Numbered from the stretch's first letter, positions 8,734 through 18,339 are shown. The stretch: 51,372 nt of DNA from Candidatus Poribacteria bacterium (GCA_003635185.1 PYJA01000108.1:1-51372), one strand, 5' to 3'. Notes: a model not told the origin generated them from the sequence alone. Translations and numbers: made by a program.

Positions 8734-9594
8734 ATGCAGGAAAACCATCCACAGAAATCGCATGCATCAAATCGAGATGCTACCTATACCTTAGGGCGAA
8801 CCTCACACGAAACAACACGTCTCATTGAGCAATCAAAAATCTATGGAGAGTCAACGAGGCTTCTCTGCGAACGCGCTGGTATTGGTACTGGAATGCGGGT
8901 GCTTGAAATCGGTAGCGGTGCGGGTGATGTTGCACTCATGCTTGCGGAACTTGTCGGCACATCAGGACAGGTTGTTGGCGTTGATGTTAACCCCACAATT
9001 CTTGAGGCGGCACGCCAACGTGCAGCGGATGCTGGAATAAAAAACGTTGAATTTGTAGCGGATGACGCGCGAACACTTACATTTGCAGACAAATTTGATG
9101 CGCTTGTTGGTCGGTTTGTGTTGATGTATATGGCTAACCCTGTGGATGCGCTGCAAAAACTCGTAGCACATTTAAAACATGGTGGAATCATCGCGTTTCA
9201 GGAACCAGAATATACACTTTATCCCGCTATTTCACATCCAGAAACACCGCTTATGAATCAACTTATCCAGTGGATTTTGGATGTGTTTGAACATTCAGGC
9301 GCGCATCTCAATATGGGTATTGGGTTGTACCAGGCTTTTGTTGAGGTAGGGTTGCCACCACCAGAGATGCACCTCCATGCCCCTATCGGCGCAGCAGCGA
9401 ATTGGGCAGGGTACCGATACATGGTAACTATCTTTCAAAGTCTCCTACCACTTCTTGAAAAATACGGGATTGCGACAGCGGAACAGGTCGGTATAAACAC
9501 ATTAGGGGAAAGAATCCGTGAGGAGGTGCTTTTATCGAAACGTCCGTTTTTTCTGCCATTACATGTAACAGCGCATGCACGCTTGACATCATGA
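8734..9594 (+). CDS. Class I SAM-dependent methyltransferase (paralogue 2)
   Basis: 286 aa, similar to its upstream neighbour along its whole length: YTLGRTSHETTRLIEQ, VLEIGSGAGDVALML, GVDVNPTILEAA, DALVGRFVLMYMA, HGGIIAFQEPE. The ATG at 8734 has no clear ribosome-binding site, which fits translational coupling to the gene ending at 8721. Motif I has Glu in place of the Asp seen in copy 1. Substrate unknown; divergence in the C-terminal third suggests a different acceptor. Confidence 0.88.
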   Translation: MQENHPQKSHASNRDATYTLGRTSHETTRLIEQSKIYGESTRLLCERAGIGTGMRVLEIGSGAGDVALMLAELVGTSGQVVGVDVNPTILEAARQRAADAGIKNVEFVADDARTLTFADKFDALVGRFVLMYMANPVDALQKLVAHLKHGGIIAFQEPEYTLYPAISHPETPLMNQLIQWILDVFEHSGAHLNMGIGLYQAFVEVGLPPPEMHLHAPIGAAANWAGYRYMVTIFQSLLPLLEKYGIATAEQVGINTLGERIREEVLLSKRPFFLPLHVTAHARLTS

Positions 9595-9629
9595 TACCTG
9601 AATACTGAGAGACAATCTATTAAAAACAA

Positions 9630-9656
9630 GTAGGCGCGGTTTGAAGCCGCGCCTAC
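9630..9656. terminator. Stem-loop between convergent genes
   Basis: Perfect 10-bp arms GTAGGCGCGG and CCGCGCCTAC enclose a 7-base loop. The hairpin lies between the methyltransferase gene (+) and the LamG gene (-). No clear T-run follows on either strand, so it may be a dispersed palindrome that also acts as a terminator. Confidence 0.5.
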
Positions 9657-9690
9657 AAGAATTGTCTACATATTTCAGATTTACAATAAA

Positions 9691-10514
9691 CTAACGCTGA
9701 GAAGACTTTAAACTTCCCCATGTAGTCGTCAATTTGCCACGTGCTTCCACAGCCAGATGTTCAGTGATACCGTTATTCATAATGGACTCAACTTCTTCAT
9801 GTGTTAACCCGCGCTTCCAGACATTCAGTTCATCCATGAGTCCATTAAAAGGGCGGTTATTGTCAATATTATAACCGACACGTGCCCCCTGTCCCCAATC
9901 TCCTGCAATCGGAGTTCCGATCCCCAATCTCCTGCAATCGGAGTTCCGACAAGTGCCTTCTGTTCTTGAACTTTGACACCGTTAATATAGAGATATGCCA
10001 TCCCTTCTTCGCGGCTGAAGGTTCCTGCATAATGCATCCATTGTTTGGCTTTGTTGCTACCTCCACGGATATCAAATATCTTTACACCACCAGCACTCCG
10101 ATTCAACCAGCGATAATTACCATCACCACGTGCTTCTGGATGCACAAGCCACGTATTGTCTCCCGCACGTGCATTGAAAATTGCCATATCCGTTATCGCC
10201 TCAACGTTAATCCACGCGACAACGCTCATTCCCTCAGTCGGAATATGTTCAGGATCAACGTTTGCACCGTCCAAATCGAGATAACTGGTTGATGCGAAAT
10301 GTGCTGCTTTTCCAAACTTACCATCGTTGGACTGCGTCACTTTTCCTATGATTTTACCATCATAACCATGTCCAGATTTTTCTATAACATTTCCACCTTT
10401 AAACTCTTCAAAATCGAAATAAAGCACTAAATCCGGATCTAACACATCAGCGAACAAACCGCTTATTTGAAATGTCAAAAGCAAACATATAAAAATTACT
10501 ATATTGCGTTTCAT
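9691..10514 (-). pseudogene. LamG-like secreted protein, frameshifted by a 29-bp tandem duplication
   Basis: The reading frame starts at ATG 10514 with a signal peptide (MKRNIVIFICLLLTFQISGLFA). It continues as a concanavalin/LamG jellyroll: DPDLVLYFDFEE, GHGYDGKIIG, FGKAAHF, MSVVAWINVE, WMHYAGTFSREEGMAYLYING. At GTPIAGDWG the frame breaks, because 29 bp (9892-9920) are repeated exactly at 9921-9949. Dropping one copy restores a 264-aa protein that goes on as GQGARVGYNIDNNRPFNGLMDELNVWKRGLTHEE, a classic LamG C-terminal strand set. As it stands the protein ends early in a shifted frame. LamG domains bind glycans or proteins outside the cell. This may be a true lesion, a reversible slippage event or an assembly error. 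Confidence 0.85.
9892..9949. repeat. Exact 29-bp tandem duplication
   Basis: Two identical adjacent 29-bp units, each beginning tccccaatctcctgcaatcg, lie inside the LamG gene. 29 is not a multiple of three, so the second unit shifts the frame. Confidence 0.95.
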
Positions 10515-10690
10515 TTGAGAGGCTCCTTGTGTAATATATTTAATGGATGCAATCCCCTGATCGCTACTCCGTTACGTTTAAAGTATATCATTTTTTATTA
10601 ATCTCTGCAATGAAAAATACGATTAGTTTTTCCTTGATTATTAAAGCGTATTAAGATAAATTAAAAGTTAAGTACTTTGGAGAAACGTAT

Positions 10691-12490
10691 ATGAACATTT
10701 CACTTATTGATTGGGCAATTATTGTCGGCTATATTCTTTTTGCGCTTGGACTCGGTATCTATTTTTCCAAACGCGCTGGAAAAAACATCGACGAATTTTT
10801 TATTTCTGGACGGAATCTGCCGTGGTGGTTAGCTGGCACTTCTATGGTAGCAACAACCTTCGCTGTAGATACCCCGCTTGCGGTCACTGAGTTAGTTGTC
10901 GGAGATGGTATTGCAGGCAATTGGTTTTGGTGGAACGCTGTTCTAAGTGGCATGTTAGCCACATTTCTGTTTTCTCGATTGTGGCGGCGTTCCGAAATCA
11001 TTACCGATGTTGAATTTACTGAGCTGCGCTACTCAGGCCCCTCCGCAAGTTTCCTGCGCGGTTTCCGCGCCCTCTATATCGGTTTACCGATTAACTGCAT
11101 TACAATGGGATGGGTTATCCTTGCAATGCAGAAAATTGTTGTGCTGACCTTTGACCTCCAGGATGATGCAACTACAAAGATATTGGTTGTCTTGGGATGC
11201 TTACTGATTGCAGGAATCTATTGTACATTATCAGGATTTTGGGGTGTTGTTATAACAGACATTGTACAGTTCGGCATGGCGATGATAGGTTCAATCACAC
11301 TTGCAATTATCGCTGTTAGCAAAATAGGCGGAATTGGCGCTCTCAAAGAAAAACTCACAGGCACCTATGGAGCAGACCATACGATACTGAATTTTACTCC
11401 TGATTTCAGTGCGGGAAAAATGGCTATTATAACGTTTGGTGTCTACCTTGGCATGCAGTGGTGGGCATCTAATGGTGTAGATGGAACTGGATATACTGCT
11501 CAACGGATGTTCGCAGCCAAGAATGAACGACATTCACTTCTCGCTACCTTGTGGTTCAATATTGCACACTACACACTCCGTCCGTGGCCCTGGATACTCG
11601 TTGCATTAGTTGCCATGGTCGTTTACCCTGGCATTGGCGATCCTGGACATACTAACCCCGAACTGCAAGACCCCGCAGCTGGTTATCCATTGCTAATGCT
11701 TGATTATCTACCAGTCGGGTTGCTGGGGCTCATGCTCACAGCGTTTTTAGCGGCGTTCATGTCAACGATTGACACGCATCTGAACTGGGGCGCATCCTAT
11801 CTTGTTAACGATTTCTATAAACGCTTTTTTAAACCCGAAGCGTCACCTGGACATTACGTTGCTATCTCACGCCTTTTTGTAATCCTAATTATGCTAATTG
11901 CTGGTGTTACAAGCCTATTTATGAATTCCATTGCAGGTGCATGGAAATTTCTTATTGCACTAAATGCAGGCATCGGACTCGTGCAGATTCTGCGATGGTA
12001 TTGGTGGCGAATTAACGCATGGTCGGAAATTTCAGCGATGGTGGCAGCGTTAATCGTTTCAATCGTTGTATCTGTCCATCCAGCAACAAAGGATGATTTT
12101 GCACTCAGAATGTTGATTATTGTACCAAGTTCTACATATATATGGTTGTTTGTTACATTTTTAACGAATCCTGTTTCAAAAGAAAAACTAATCGCTTTCT
12201 ATCAAAGGGTGTACCCTGGTGTGAAAGGGTGGAAACCTATCGTTAAACTCATAAAAGAAGACCCAATAAACGTTGATACAAAACTTACACAGACTAACGA
12301 GTTTACGAGTGATACACCTGCTTTACTTAATTGGATTAATGGTGTGATTTTTGTGTATTCTACTCTGTTTGCTTTTGGCAAACTCTTATTAGGTTTTACC
12401 GGAACTGGATTAATTTTTCTATTAATCGCAATTATTAGTGGGGCGATAATGTATTATAATTTACCGCGTAAAGAGAGAAACAACAATTGA
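10691..12490 (+). CDS. Sodium:solute symporter family transporter
   Basis: 599 aa with roughly 13-14 hydrophobic segments. The N-terminal region has the SSS-family landmarks DEFFISGRNLPWWLAGTSM and ATTFAVDTPLAVTELV. A later helix, MLTAFLAAFMSTIDTHLNWGASYLVNDFY, matches the conserved segment near TM8-TM9. Such carriers use the sodium gradient to import sugars, amino acids or organic acids; the substrate is not evident. The ATG follows 'ttggagaaac'. Its stop overlaps the TTG start of kdsB, making it the first gene of a compact operon that runs to 19646. Confidence 0.9.
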   Translation: MNISLIDWAIIVGYILFALGLGIYFSKRAGKNIDEFFISGRNLPWWLAGTSMVATTFAVDTPLAVTELVVGDGIAGNWFWWNAVLSGMLATFLFSRLWRRSEIITDVEFTELRYSGPSASFLRGFRALYIGLPINCITMGWVILAMQKIVVLTFDLQDDATTKILVVLGCLLIAGIYCTLSGFWGVVITDIVQFGMAMIGSITLAIIAVSKIGGIGALKEKLTGTYGADHTILNFTPDFSAGKMAIITFGVYLGMQWWASNGVDGTGYTAQRMFAAKNERHSLLATLWFNIAHYTLRPWPWILVALVAMVVYPGIGDPGHTNPELQDPAAGYPLLMLDYLPVGLLGLMLTAFLAAFMSTIDTHLNWGASYLVNDFYKRFFKPEASPGHYVAISRLFVILIMLIAGVTSLFMNSIAGAWKFLIALNAGIGLVQILRWYWWRINAWSEISAMVAALIVSIVVSVHPATKDDFALRMLIIVPSSTYIWLFVTFLTNPVSKEKLIAFYQRVYPGVKGWKPIVKLIKEDPINVDTKLTQTNEFTSDTPALLNWINGVIFVYSTLFAFGKLLLGFTGTGLIFLLIAIISGAIMYYNLPRKERNNN

Positions 12491-13239
12491 TAAGTGTAGG
12501 AATTATTCCAGCCCGATATGCTTCAAGTCGCTTTGAAGGAAAAGCATTAGCAGATATTTTTGGCAAACCGATGATCCAGCATGTCCATGAACGTGCTTGT
12601 AAATCAAAAATGCTAAGCCAAGTTATTGTCGCAACAGATGACCAACGTATCTATGATGCTGTTAAAGGCTTTGGTGGAAATGTTCAGATGACAGGTGAGT
12701 GTGCTACTGGAACCGATCGAGTGTCTGTCGTGGCTGAAAAACTGACATGTGATGTTGTTGTCAACGTCCAAGGCGATGAACCTTTGCTTGAACCTGAACA
12801 GATTGATATGATGCTTCGCCCTTTTGTAGAAAGACCATCTGTCCAAGTTTGTACATTAAAAGAGCGAATCCACACGATGGAGGATTTTCTTGATCGGAAC
12901 GTCGTTAAAGTTGTTACTAATCTTGAAGGTGATGCGTTGTACTTTTCAAGAAGTTCTATTCCCAACACACCGATAAACAAACAGCAAATCTTTGATGAAA
13001 ACGCCTTAGTATATCGGCATATTGGATTATATGCCTTTAGAAAAGAGCAACTACTTGCATTCACATCGTGGGAACGTACTCCTTATGAGATTGCTGAGGG
13101 TTTAGAACAGTTACGTTTTTTGGAACACGGAGTCCCTATTCATGTTGTTGAAACCGACATACCCGTTATTGGAGTTGATGTGCCTGCAGATTTGGAACGG
13201 GTAAAACAGATTTTAGAAAAGGGAGGCCCTCATTTTTGA
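12487..13239 (+). CDS. kdsB: 3-deoxy-manno-octulosonate cytidylyltransferase
   Basis: 250 aa, full length for the family. It activates Kdo with CTP to CMP-Kdo for lipid A-core assembly in the cytoplasm. Seen are IPARYASSRFEGKALADIFGKPMI (nucleotide-binding loop), VIVATDD, TGTDRV, VVNVQGDEPLLEPEQID and the C-terminal EGLEQLRFLEHG. The start is TTG at 12487, overlapping the symporter stop as TTGA, with 'aaagagagaaac' upstream; no ATG lies before the essential loop. pyrG, which makes the CTP used here, follows 10 bp later, a sensible functional pairing. Confidence 0.93.
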   Translation: MISVGIIPARYASSRFEGKALADIFGKPMIQHVHERACKSKMLSQVIVATDDQRIYDAVKGFGGNVQMTGECATGTDRVSVVAEKLTCDVVVNVQGDEPLLEPEQIDMMLRPFVERPSVQVCTLKERIHTMEDFLDRNVVKVVTNLEGDALYFSRSSIPNTPINKQQIFDENALVYRHIGLYAFRKEQLLAFTSWERTPYEIAEGLEQLRFLEHGVPIHVVETDIPVIGVDVPADLERVKQILEKGGPHF

Positions 13240-13249
13240 AGGGAAGAAA

Positions 13250-14878
13250 ATGACAAAATATATCTTTGTGACAGGCGGCGTTATCTCAGGAATAGGCAAA
13301 GGCATTACAACCGCAGCGTTAGGCAGATTGCTCATTAACCGAGGCTTTAGAGTCAATGTCATCAAAATTGATCCATATCTAAATGTTGATGCGGGGGTGA
13401 TGAATCCCTTCCAACACGGTGAGGTGTTTGTCACACACGATGGTGCTGAAACAGACTTAGACTTAGGCAATTATGAACGTTTTCTTGGTGTCGATCTGAA
13501 TAAACATTCTAACTTTACAACCGGTTCAGTTTATAAGGAAGTAATTGAGAAAGAACGGCGTGGTGATTACCTCGGTCAAACGGTTCAACTGATTCCACAT
13601 ATTACGGATGAAATTAAACATCGCATCTACCAGATTGGAAAAGATAGTGATGTTGACATCGTTATCACGGAAATCGGGGGCACTATCGGTGATTTTGAAA
13701 CACCCCCGTTTGTAGAAGCTATCCGACAAATGGCTGTGGAGGTTGGGCGCGAAAATACGTTATTCCTCCACGTCTCGCTCATCTACACACTACCTAATGG
13801 TGAAAGCAAAAGTAAACCGACTCAGCATAGCATTAGGAAACTTCAAGAGTTAGGTATCCACCCGGATTTATTATTATGCCGCACGAGTCAACATATTGAT
13901 GAGAGCGTCCGGAGAAAGATTGCGCTGCTCTGTGGTATCAGTGAAGATTTTATTCTGGAAGGTTTAGATACAAAATGCATAGATGAAATCCCACTCAACT
14001 TTGAAGAACAAGGCATGGGACATCTCGTCGCGAAAAAATTAGGTCTCGAGCGGCGCGCAACCTTGGATGCTGAATGGGTAGCTATGGTGGAAAGACTTAA
14101 AAATCCTAAGCATACCACGAACATCGCTATCGTAGGAAAATACACGACTGGGAACGATGCTTATATCAGTGTCCAAGAGGCAATTAAACATGGTGGCATT
14201 GCCAATGAAGCTGAGGTTCATATTGAATGGATAGAAGCTGAAATGTTGACAGATCATTCCAATCTTGATAAATTATTTGAAAATATTGACGGAATTTTGG
14301 TGCCCGGTGGATTTGGTGATCGTGGTATTGAAGGTATGATATTAGCGGCTAAATACGCGCGTGAAAACCGCATCCCTTACTTTGGGTTGTGCCTCGGCAT
14401 GCAGTGTCTTGTAATTGAGTTTGCTCGAAACGTGGCGAACCTAAAAAATGCAAACAGCACCGAAGTTGATGAGAAAACACCCTATCCCGTTATAGATTTG
14501 ATGTTAGAACAACGTTCAATAGCCGACAAAGGGGCAACGATGCGGCTTGGACATTATCCGTGTGTTCTCAAGGAAGGGACCAAGAGTTATGAAGCATATC
14601 AACAACCTATTATTTTAGAACGGCATAGACATCGTTATGAATTGAATAACAACTACCGTTCGCAATTGAAAGAAGACGGCCTAAGTTTTAGTGGTGTATC
14701 ACCTGACGGAAGCCTTGTTGAGATTGCTGAGGTGCCTGATCATCCATGGATGGTCGGTTCACAATTTCATCCCGAATTTCAATCCAAACCCCTCACACCG
14801 CATCCGCTATTCCGTGAATTTATTGCAGCAGTCCTGCGTTATCAACAAGAAAAAATTGAGTCGGGAGAAGAATCATGA
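13250..14878 (+). CDS. pyrG: CTP synthase
   Basis: 542 aa, standard length. It converts UTP to CTP using ATP and glutamine. The N-terminal synthetase domain starts KYIFVTGGVISGIGKG and contains ITEIGGTIGDFETPPFVEA. The C-terminal class I glutamine amidotransferase domain shows GGFGDRGIEG, FGLCLGMQC (nucleophile Cys) and HPEF (catalytic His/Glu). 'gaagggaag' precedes the ATG. The last codon overlaps the next gene's start (ATGA), indicating translational coupling to the LarA-like gene. Confidence 0.96.
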   Translation: MTKYIFVTGGVISGIGKGITTAALGRLLINRGFRVNVIKIDPYLNVDAGVMNPFQHGEVFVTHDGAETDLDLGNYERFLGVDLNKHSNFTTGSVYKEVIEKERRGDYLGQTVQLIPHITDEIKHRIYQIGKDSDVDIVITEIGGTIGDFETPPFVEAIRQMAVEVGRENTLFLHVSLIYTLPNGESKSKPTQHSIRKLQELGIHPDLLLCRTSQHIDESVRRKIALLCGISEDFILEGLDTKCIDEIPLNFEEQGMGHLVAKKLGLERRATLDAEWVAMVERLKNPKHTTNIAIVGKYTTGNDAYISVQEAIKHGGIANEAEVHIEWIEAEMLTDHSNLDKLFENIDGILVPGGFGDRGIEGMILAAKYARENRIPYFGLCLGMQCLVIEFARNVANLKNANSTEVDEKTPYPVIDLMLEQRSIADKGATMRLGHYPCVLKEGTKSYEAYQQPIILERHRHRYELNNNYRSQLKEDGLSFSGVSPDGSLVEIAEVPDHPWMVGSQFHPEFQSKPLTPHPLFREFIAAVLRYQQEKIESGEES

Positions 14879-16134
14879 ACAACGTGGCTACAGTCCGCTC
14901 TGGTGCTTGGCACGGGGATAATGAGGTGATGCTAACATTTCCAACTGGCTGGGAAGTGGAGATGCTAAACCCTAAGGATGCTCCCACACTTTCTGACGCA
15001 CAAATTGAACAGGCATTTGCAGAACCGATCGGGACAAAACGCATTTCTGAATTAGCAAAGGGTAAAAAGAGTGCTACCGTCATCGTAGATGACCTAAGCC
15101 GTCCGACCCCCGCGTTTAAAGTCCTTCCATTTCTGTTGCGGGAGTTTTTCGATGCTGGTGTGCCAAAATCAGAAATCAGATTTGTCGTTGGTGTCGGCGC
15201 ACACCGCCCTATCTCCGAGGAGGAGATGGCAAAGAAAGTTGGGGCTGACATTGCAGCGGAATATGAGGTAACCAATCATAATTTCCTGAGTAACGACCTT
15301 CGTGCATTAGGGCACCTTAAAAACGGGACACCTGTCTATATCAATCGGACTGTTGCAGATGCTGACTTCAAAATCTGCCTTGGTGGCATCTATCCGCATA
15401 GCTCAGTCGGTTTTACGGGTGGTGCTAAACTTATTGTTCCAGGTACCGCAGGGTTTTCTACGATGTATTATTTCCATACCTTTCCACAGGGACGTGGCCC
15501 CGCAGTGATTGAAGGACAGAGCGATGAACCAGATCGGCGCGACACCATTGAAATGGCAGCGGCCGTGCTTGGTCTTGACGCTATCGCTAATGTTGTTCTT
15601 AATAGTCAACGTGAAATCTGTGGATTATTTGTGGGGGATTTCATAAAAGCACATCGTAAGGGCGCACATTTTGCGATGGATACTTACAAAACGGAAATCT
15701 CGGAAACAACCCGCACAGAGAGTGATCTTGTTGTAATTAACTGCTATCCACTTGATGCTGATGCTATTCAACTTGATAAAGCACTCGCGGCTTTTTCCTA
15801 TTTTGAAGACGCTTGGACAATAGCACTTTATCCCGCAACCGATGGGACCTGCTTCCACGGATTGTTTGACAGGCTCGATTATCAAAAGTATCTCCAGCAG
15901 AAAGTAGAGCACGTACCCACTAAGCCATCACCCGCACCAAAACTTGGGAAACGATCTCAACTACATGTTTGGTCTGAGCATTTTGAAAGAGATGATTTTT
16001 ACAAGGAGTATCCATCCTCGCTTCTTTTCCGCGACTTAGATCAGTTAATTCGATTGTTAACGGAAGAACTTCCCACCCGTGCAAAAGTTGCTATTTTGCC
16101 TGTAGCAGGAATTCAAGTATTAACACCACACTAA
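14875..16134 (+). CDS. LarA-family nickel-pincer racemase/epimerase (paralogue 1)
   Basis: 419 aa, LarA/DUF2088 family. LarA-type enzymes use the nickel-pincer nucleotide to racemise lactate or epimerise other 2-hydroxyacids. The key positions are visible: VDDLSRPTP, GAHRP with His110, YPHSSVGFTGGAKLIVPG with His175 and Lys185, and FHTF with His201. The spacing matches the His-His-Lys-His set of Lactobacillus plantarum LarA (108/174/184/200) almost exactly, so cofactor binding is likely. The cofactor-making genes larB, larC and larE are not in the window. Substrate unknown; the linked TRAP permease genes suggest an imported organic acid. Confidence 0.88.
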   Translation: MNNVATVRSGAWHGDNEVMLTFPTGWEVEMLNPKDAPTLSDAQIEQAFAEPIGTKRISELAKGKKSATVIVDDLSRPTPAFKVLPFLLREFFDAGVPKSEIRFVVGVGAHRPISEEEMAKKVGADIAAEYEVTNHNFLSNDLRALGHLKNGTPVYINRTVADADFKICLGGIYPHSSVGFTGGAKLIVPGTAGFSTMYYFHTFPQGRGPAVIEGQSDEPDRRDTIEMAAAVLGLDAIANVVLNSQREICGLFVGDFIKAHRKGAHFAMDTYKTEISETTRTESDLVVINCYPLDADAIQLDKALAAFSYFEDAWTIALYPATDGTCFHGLFDRLDYQKYLQQKVEHVPTKPSPAPKLGKRSQLHVWSEHFERDDFYKEYPSSLLFRDLDQLIRLLTEELPTRAKVAILPVAGIQVLTPH

Positions 16135-16150
16135 CAGGAAAATCACTAAT

Positions 16151-16438
16151 GTGTTGGATGTTTCTATAGAAGAATTGAATAATCTGATGACTAAAAAAAG
16201 AATTGCCACTGGCGTGGTACATAGAGTGCCAGCGGATCTACGAAAGACACTTATTTCTGCAAGTGCGGTGCAAGACGCGTGGAATGACCTTACTCCGCTT
16301 GCCCGTAATGAATGGATTTGCTGGGTGACCTCCGTCAAAAAACCGGAAACCAGAATACGTCGTATTGAGCGAGTACGCACGGAGTTATTAGAAGGAAAAC
16401 GTCGACCTTGTTGTTGGCCCGGTTGTCCTCACCGTTAA
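16151..16438 (+). CDS. YdeI/OmpD-associated family small protein
   Basis: 95 aa from a GTG start 16 bp after the LarA-like gene, with 'aggaaaa' upstream. It has the family pattern VPADLRKTLISA, AWNDLTPLARNEWICWVTSVKKPETRIRRIERV and a Cys-rich end, RRPCCWPGCPHR. The family is linked by name to OmpD and bacteriocin protection, but its biochemical role is not settled. It sits between two larA-like paralogues, which is odd for this family and suggests a late insertion into the operon or a duplication around it. Confidence 0.75.
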   Translation: MLDVSIEELNNLMTKKRIATGVVHRVPADLRKTLISASAVQDAWNDLTPLARNEWICWVTSVKKPETRIRRIERVRTELLEGKRRPCCWPGCPHR

Positions 16439-16503
16439 AACAGATAATCAGCGCGCAACATCAGTTGTTCGTTCAAATGGGCTTAAGAAAATGGAGAGCA
16501 GAC

Positions 16504-17763
16504 ATGAACAACACTGCAACTATCCACTCCCGTGCTTGGTATGGTGATGAGGAGTTAACGTTGAATTTCCCAAAGGGATGGGAAGTAGAAATGTTGGGAC
16601 CAAAGGACGCACCCGCACTTTCTGACAAGCAGATGGAACGCGCGTTCGCTGAGCCAATTGGAACGCCACGCATTGCTGAACTTGCAAAAGGCAAAAAAAG
16701 TGCTGCCATTGTTGTAGATGACCTAAGCCGTCCTACTCCTGCAGCCGAAGTTATTCCGTTTCTGCTACGTGAACTCATCTCAGCAGGCGTTCCAAAATCA
16801 AAAATCAGGTTTGTTGTTGGCGGTGGATCGCACCGACCTCTTACAGCCGAAGAAATAGAAAAGAAAGTCGGTACTGACATTGCAGCAGAATATGAGGTAA
16901 CAAGCCATGATTTTATGAGCGGTGACCTGCGTGGATATGGAAGTCTTGAAAACGGCATGCCTATTTATATCAATAGGGTTGTTGCAGATGCAGATTTCAA
17001 AATCTGTTTAGGTGGAATCTATCCACACGGTGCTGTCGGTTTTGGAGGCGGGGCAAAATTGATTGTCCCCGGTGTTTCTGGGTTCGCAACGATGTTCTAT
17101 TTCCACACCTTTTCACCGAGCCGTGGACATGCGGTCATTGAAAGAAAAGGCAGTACCCCTGACCATCGAGATTTTGCGGAAGAGGTTGCAGCTGTCATCG
17201 GTCTTGATGTTATCGCTAATGTCGTGCTAAATTCTCGACGCGAGATTTGTGGGTTGTTTGTTGGTGACTTTGTACAGGCACATCGCGCAGGGGCACATTT
17301 CGCTTTGGCAACATACAGTACAGAGATACCGATGCAATCCCGAAAAGAGACTGATCTGGTTGTGCTAAATTGTTATCCGCTTGATAGCGACCCTATCCAA
17401 ACAGGAAAAGCGTTGTGGGCATCCAGTTATTTTGAGAAGGCATATAAAATGGCACTAAATCCTGCCAGCGATGGTATCTGCTACCACGGGTTGTTTGATC
17501 AAATTGATTATACCCGTTTTGTTGAACAAAGATCAGAAAAGACCCCGCCTGAACTCCCCGAACCTAAACTTGGAAATATTGATCAACTGCACGTTTGGTC
17601 CGAAAATTTTCTCGTAGACGATTTTTATAAAAAACACCCAAATGCCCTCCTTTTCCGTAACTTGGAACAACTTATCCAACTGTTCTCCGAAAAACTTCCA
17701 GCAAATGCGAAAGTTGCTGTCCTACCTTCAGCAGGAATTCAGGTATTAGCAGAGGATAAATAA
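16504..17763 (+). CDS. LarA-family nickel-pincer racemase/epimerase (paralogue 2)
   Basis: 419 aa from ATG 16504, chosen because it aligns with paralogue 1 from the first residues (MNNTATIHSRAWYGDEE against MNNVATVRSGAWHGDNE). The frame is open further up. The pincer positions are kept: GSHRP, YPHGAVGFGGGAKLIVPG with the same His-to-Lys distance, and FYFHTF. The two genes are highly similar from end to end and share a length, so the duplication looks recent. dctQ follows after 12 bp. Substrate unknown; the pair may act on different but related hydroxyacids. Confidence 0.88.
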   Translation: MNNTATIHSRAWYGDEELTLNFPKGWEVEMLGPKDAPALSDKQMERAFAEPIGTPRIAELAKGKKSAAIVVDDLSRPTPAAEVIPFLLRELISAGVPKSKIRFVVGGGSHRPLTAEEIEKKVGTDIAAEYEVTSHDFMSGDLRGYGSLENGMPIYINRVVADADFKICLGGIYPHGAVGFGGGAKLIVPGVSGFATMFYFHTFSPSRGHAVIERKGSTPDHRDFAEEVAAVIGLDVIANVVLNSRREICGLFVGDFVQAHRAGAHFALATYSTEIPMQSRKETDLVVLNCYPLDSDPIQTGKALWASSYFEKAYKMALNPASDGICYHGLFDQIDYTRFVEQRSEKTPPELPEPKLGNIDQLHVWSENFLVDDFYKKHPNALLFRNLEQLIQLFSEKLPANAKVAVLPSAGIQVLAEDK

Positions 17764-17775
17764 CAGAGGAATTTG

Positions 17776-18339
17776 ATGGAATCTTCTTTCAGGAACTACT
17801 TACAACACATAAAGATTGTCCTCCAGCGCGTAAATACCCTCCTTGGTAAATTTGAAATCGGTGTGTTATGTCTGATTGTGGCAATGCTGGTAGGACTGGC
17901 AGTCCTCAAAATCGTCGCGCGTTACATATTGCCTCATTTTGGAATCCAATGGCTCTTGTCATGGAGTGCCCCGATGTTGCAGCATCTAATTCTCTGGCTG
18001 TGTTTTTTTGGTGCAGCCCTCGCCTCCTGTGAAAGACGGCACATTAATATAGATATTCTCAGCCGGATTTTACCGAAACGCATCATGCGTTTCAGTTCTT
18101 ATATTATTGATATTCTCAGTCTGATTATCGTGAGTGTTTTAGCCTATTTCGGTTTTGAATTTCTTATGAAAGAACAGGATAGTCCTGCAACACTGATAGG
18201 GCCTATCCCGCTTTGGTGGGCAAAAACGATTATCCCGTTAGGGTTTATCCTTATTGGGATTCACTTAGTGCTGCAGATTTTTATCAATTTGACAGAACGT
18301 GAACACCCTCAGGCTGATATTGAAGGAGAAGCGGACTAA
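17776..18339 (+). CDS. TRAP transporter small permease (DctQ-type)
   Basis: 187 aa with four membrane helices, typical of DctQ: VLCLIVAMLVGLAVLKIVARY, then LILWLCFFGAALASCERRHINIDIL, a family hallmark. The ATG at 17776 follows 'agaggaatttg'; a TTG one codon earlier is possible. It partners with the large permease, whose ATG overlaps this stop (TAATG). TRAP systems import organic acids with a sodium or proton gradient, using a periplasmic binding protein. No DctP gene is present in the operon or elsewhere in the window. Confidence 0.88.
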   Translation: MESSFRNYLQHIKIVLQRVNTLLGKFEIGVLCLIVAMLVGLAVLKIVARYILPHFGIQWLLSWSAPMLQHLILWLCFFGAALASCERRHINIDILSRILPKRIMRFSSYIIDILSLIIVSVLAYFGFEFLMKEQDSPATLIGPIPLWWAKTIIPLGFILIGIHLVLQIFINLTEREHPQADIEGEAD

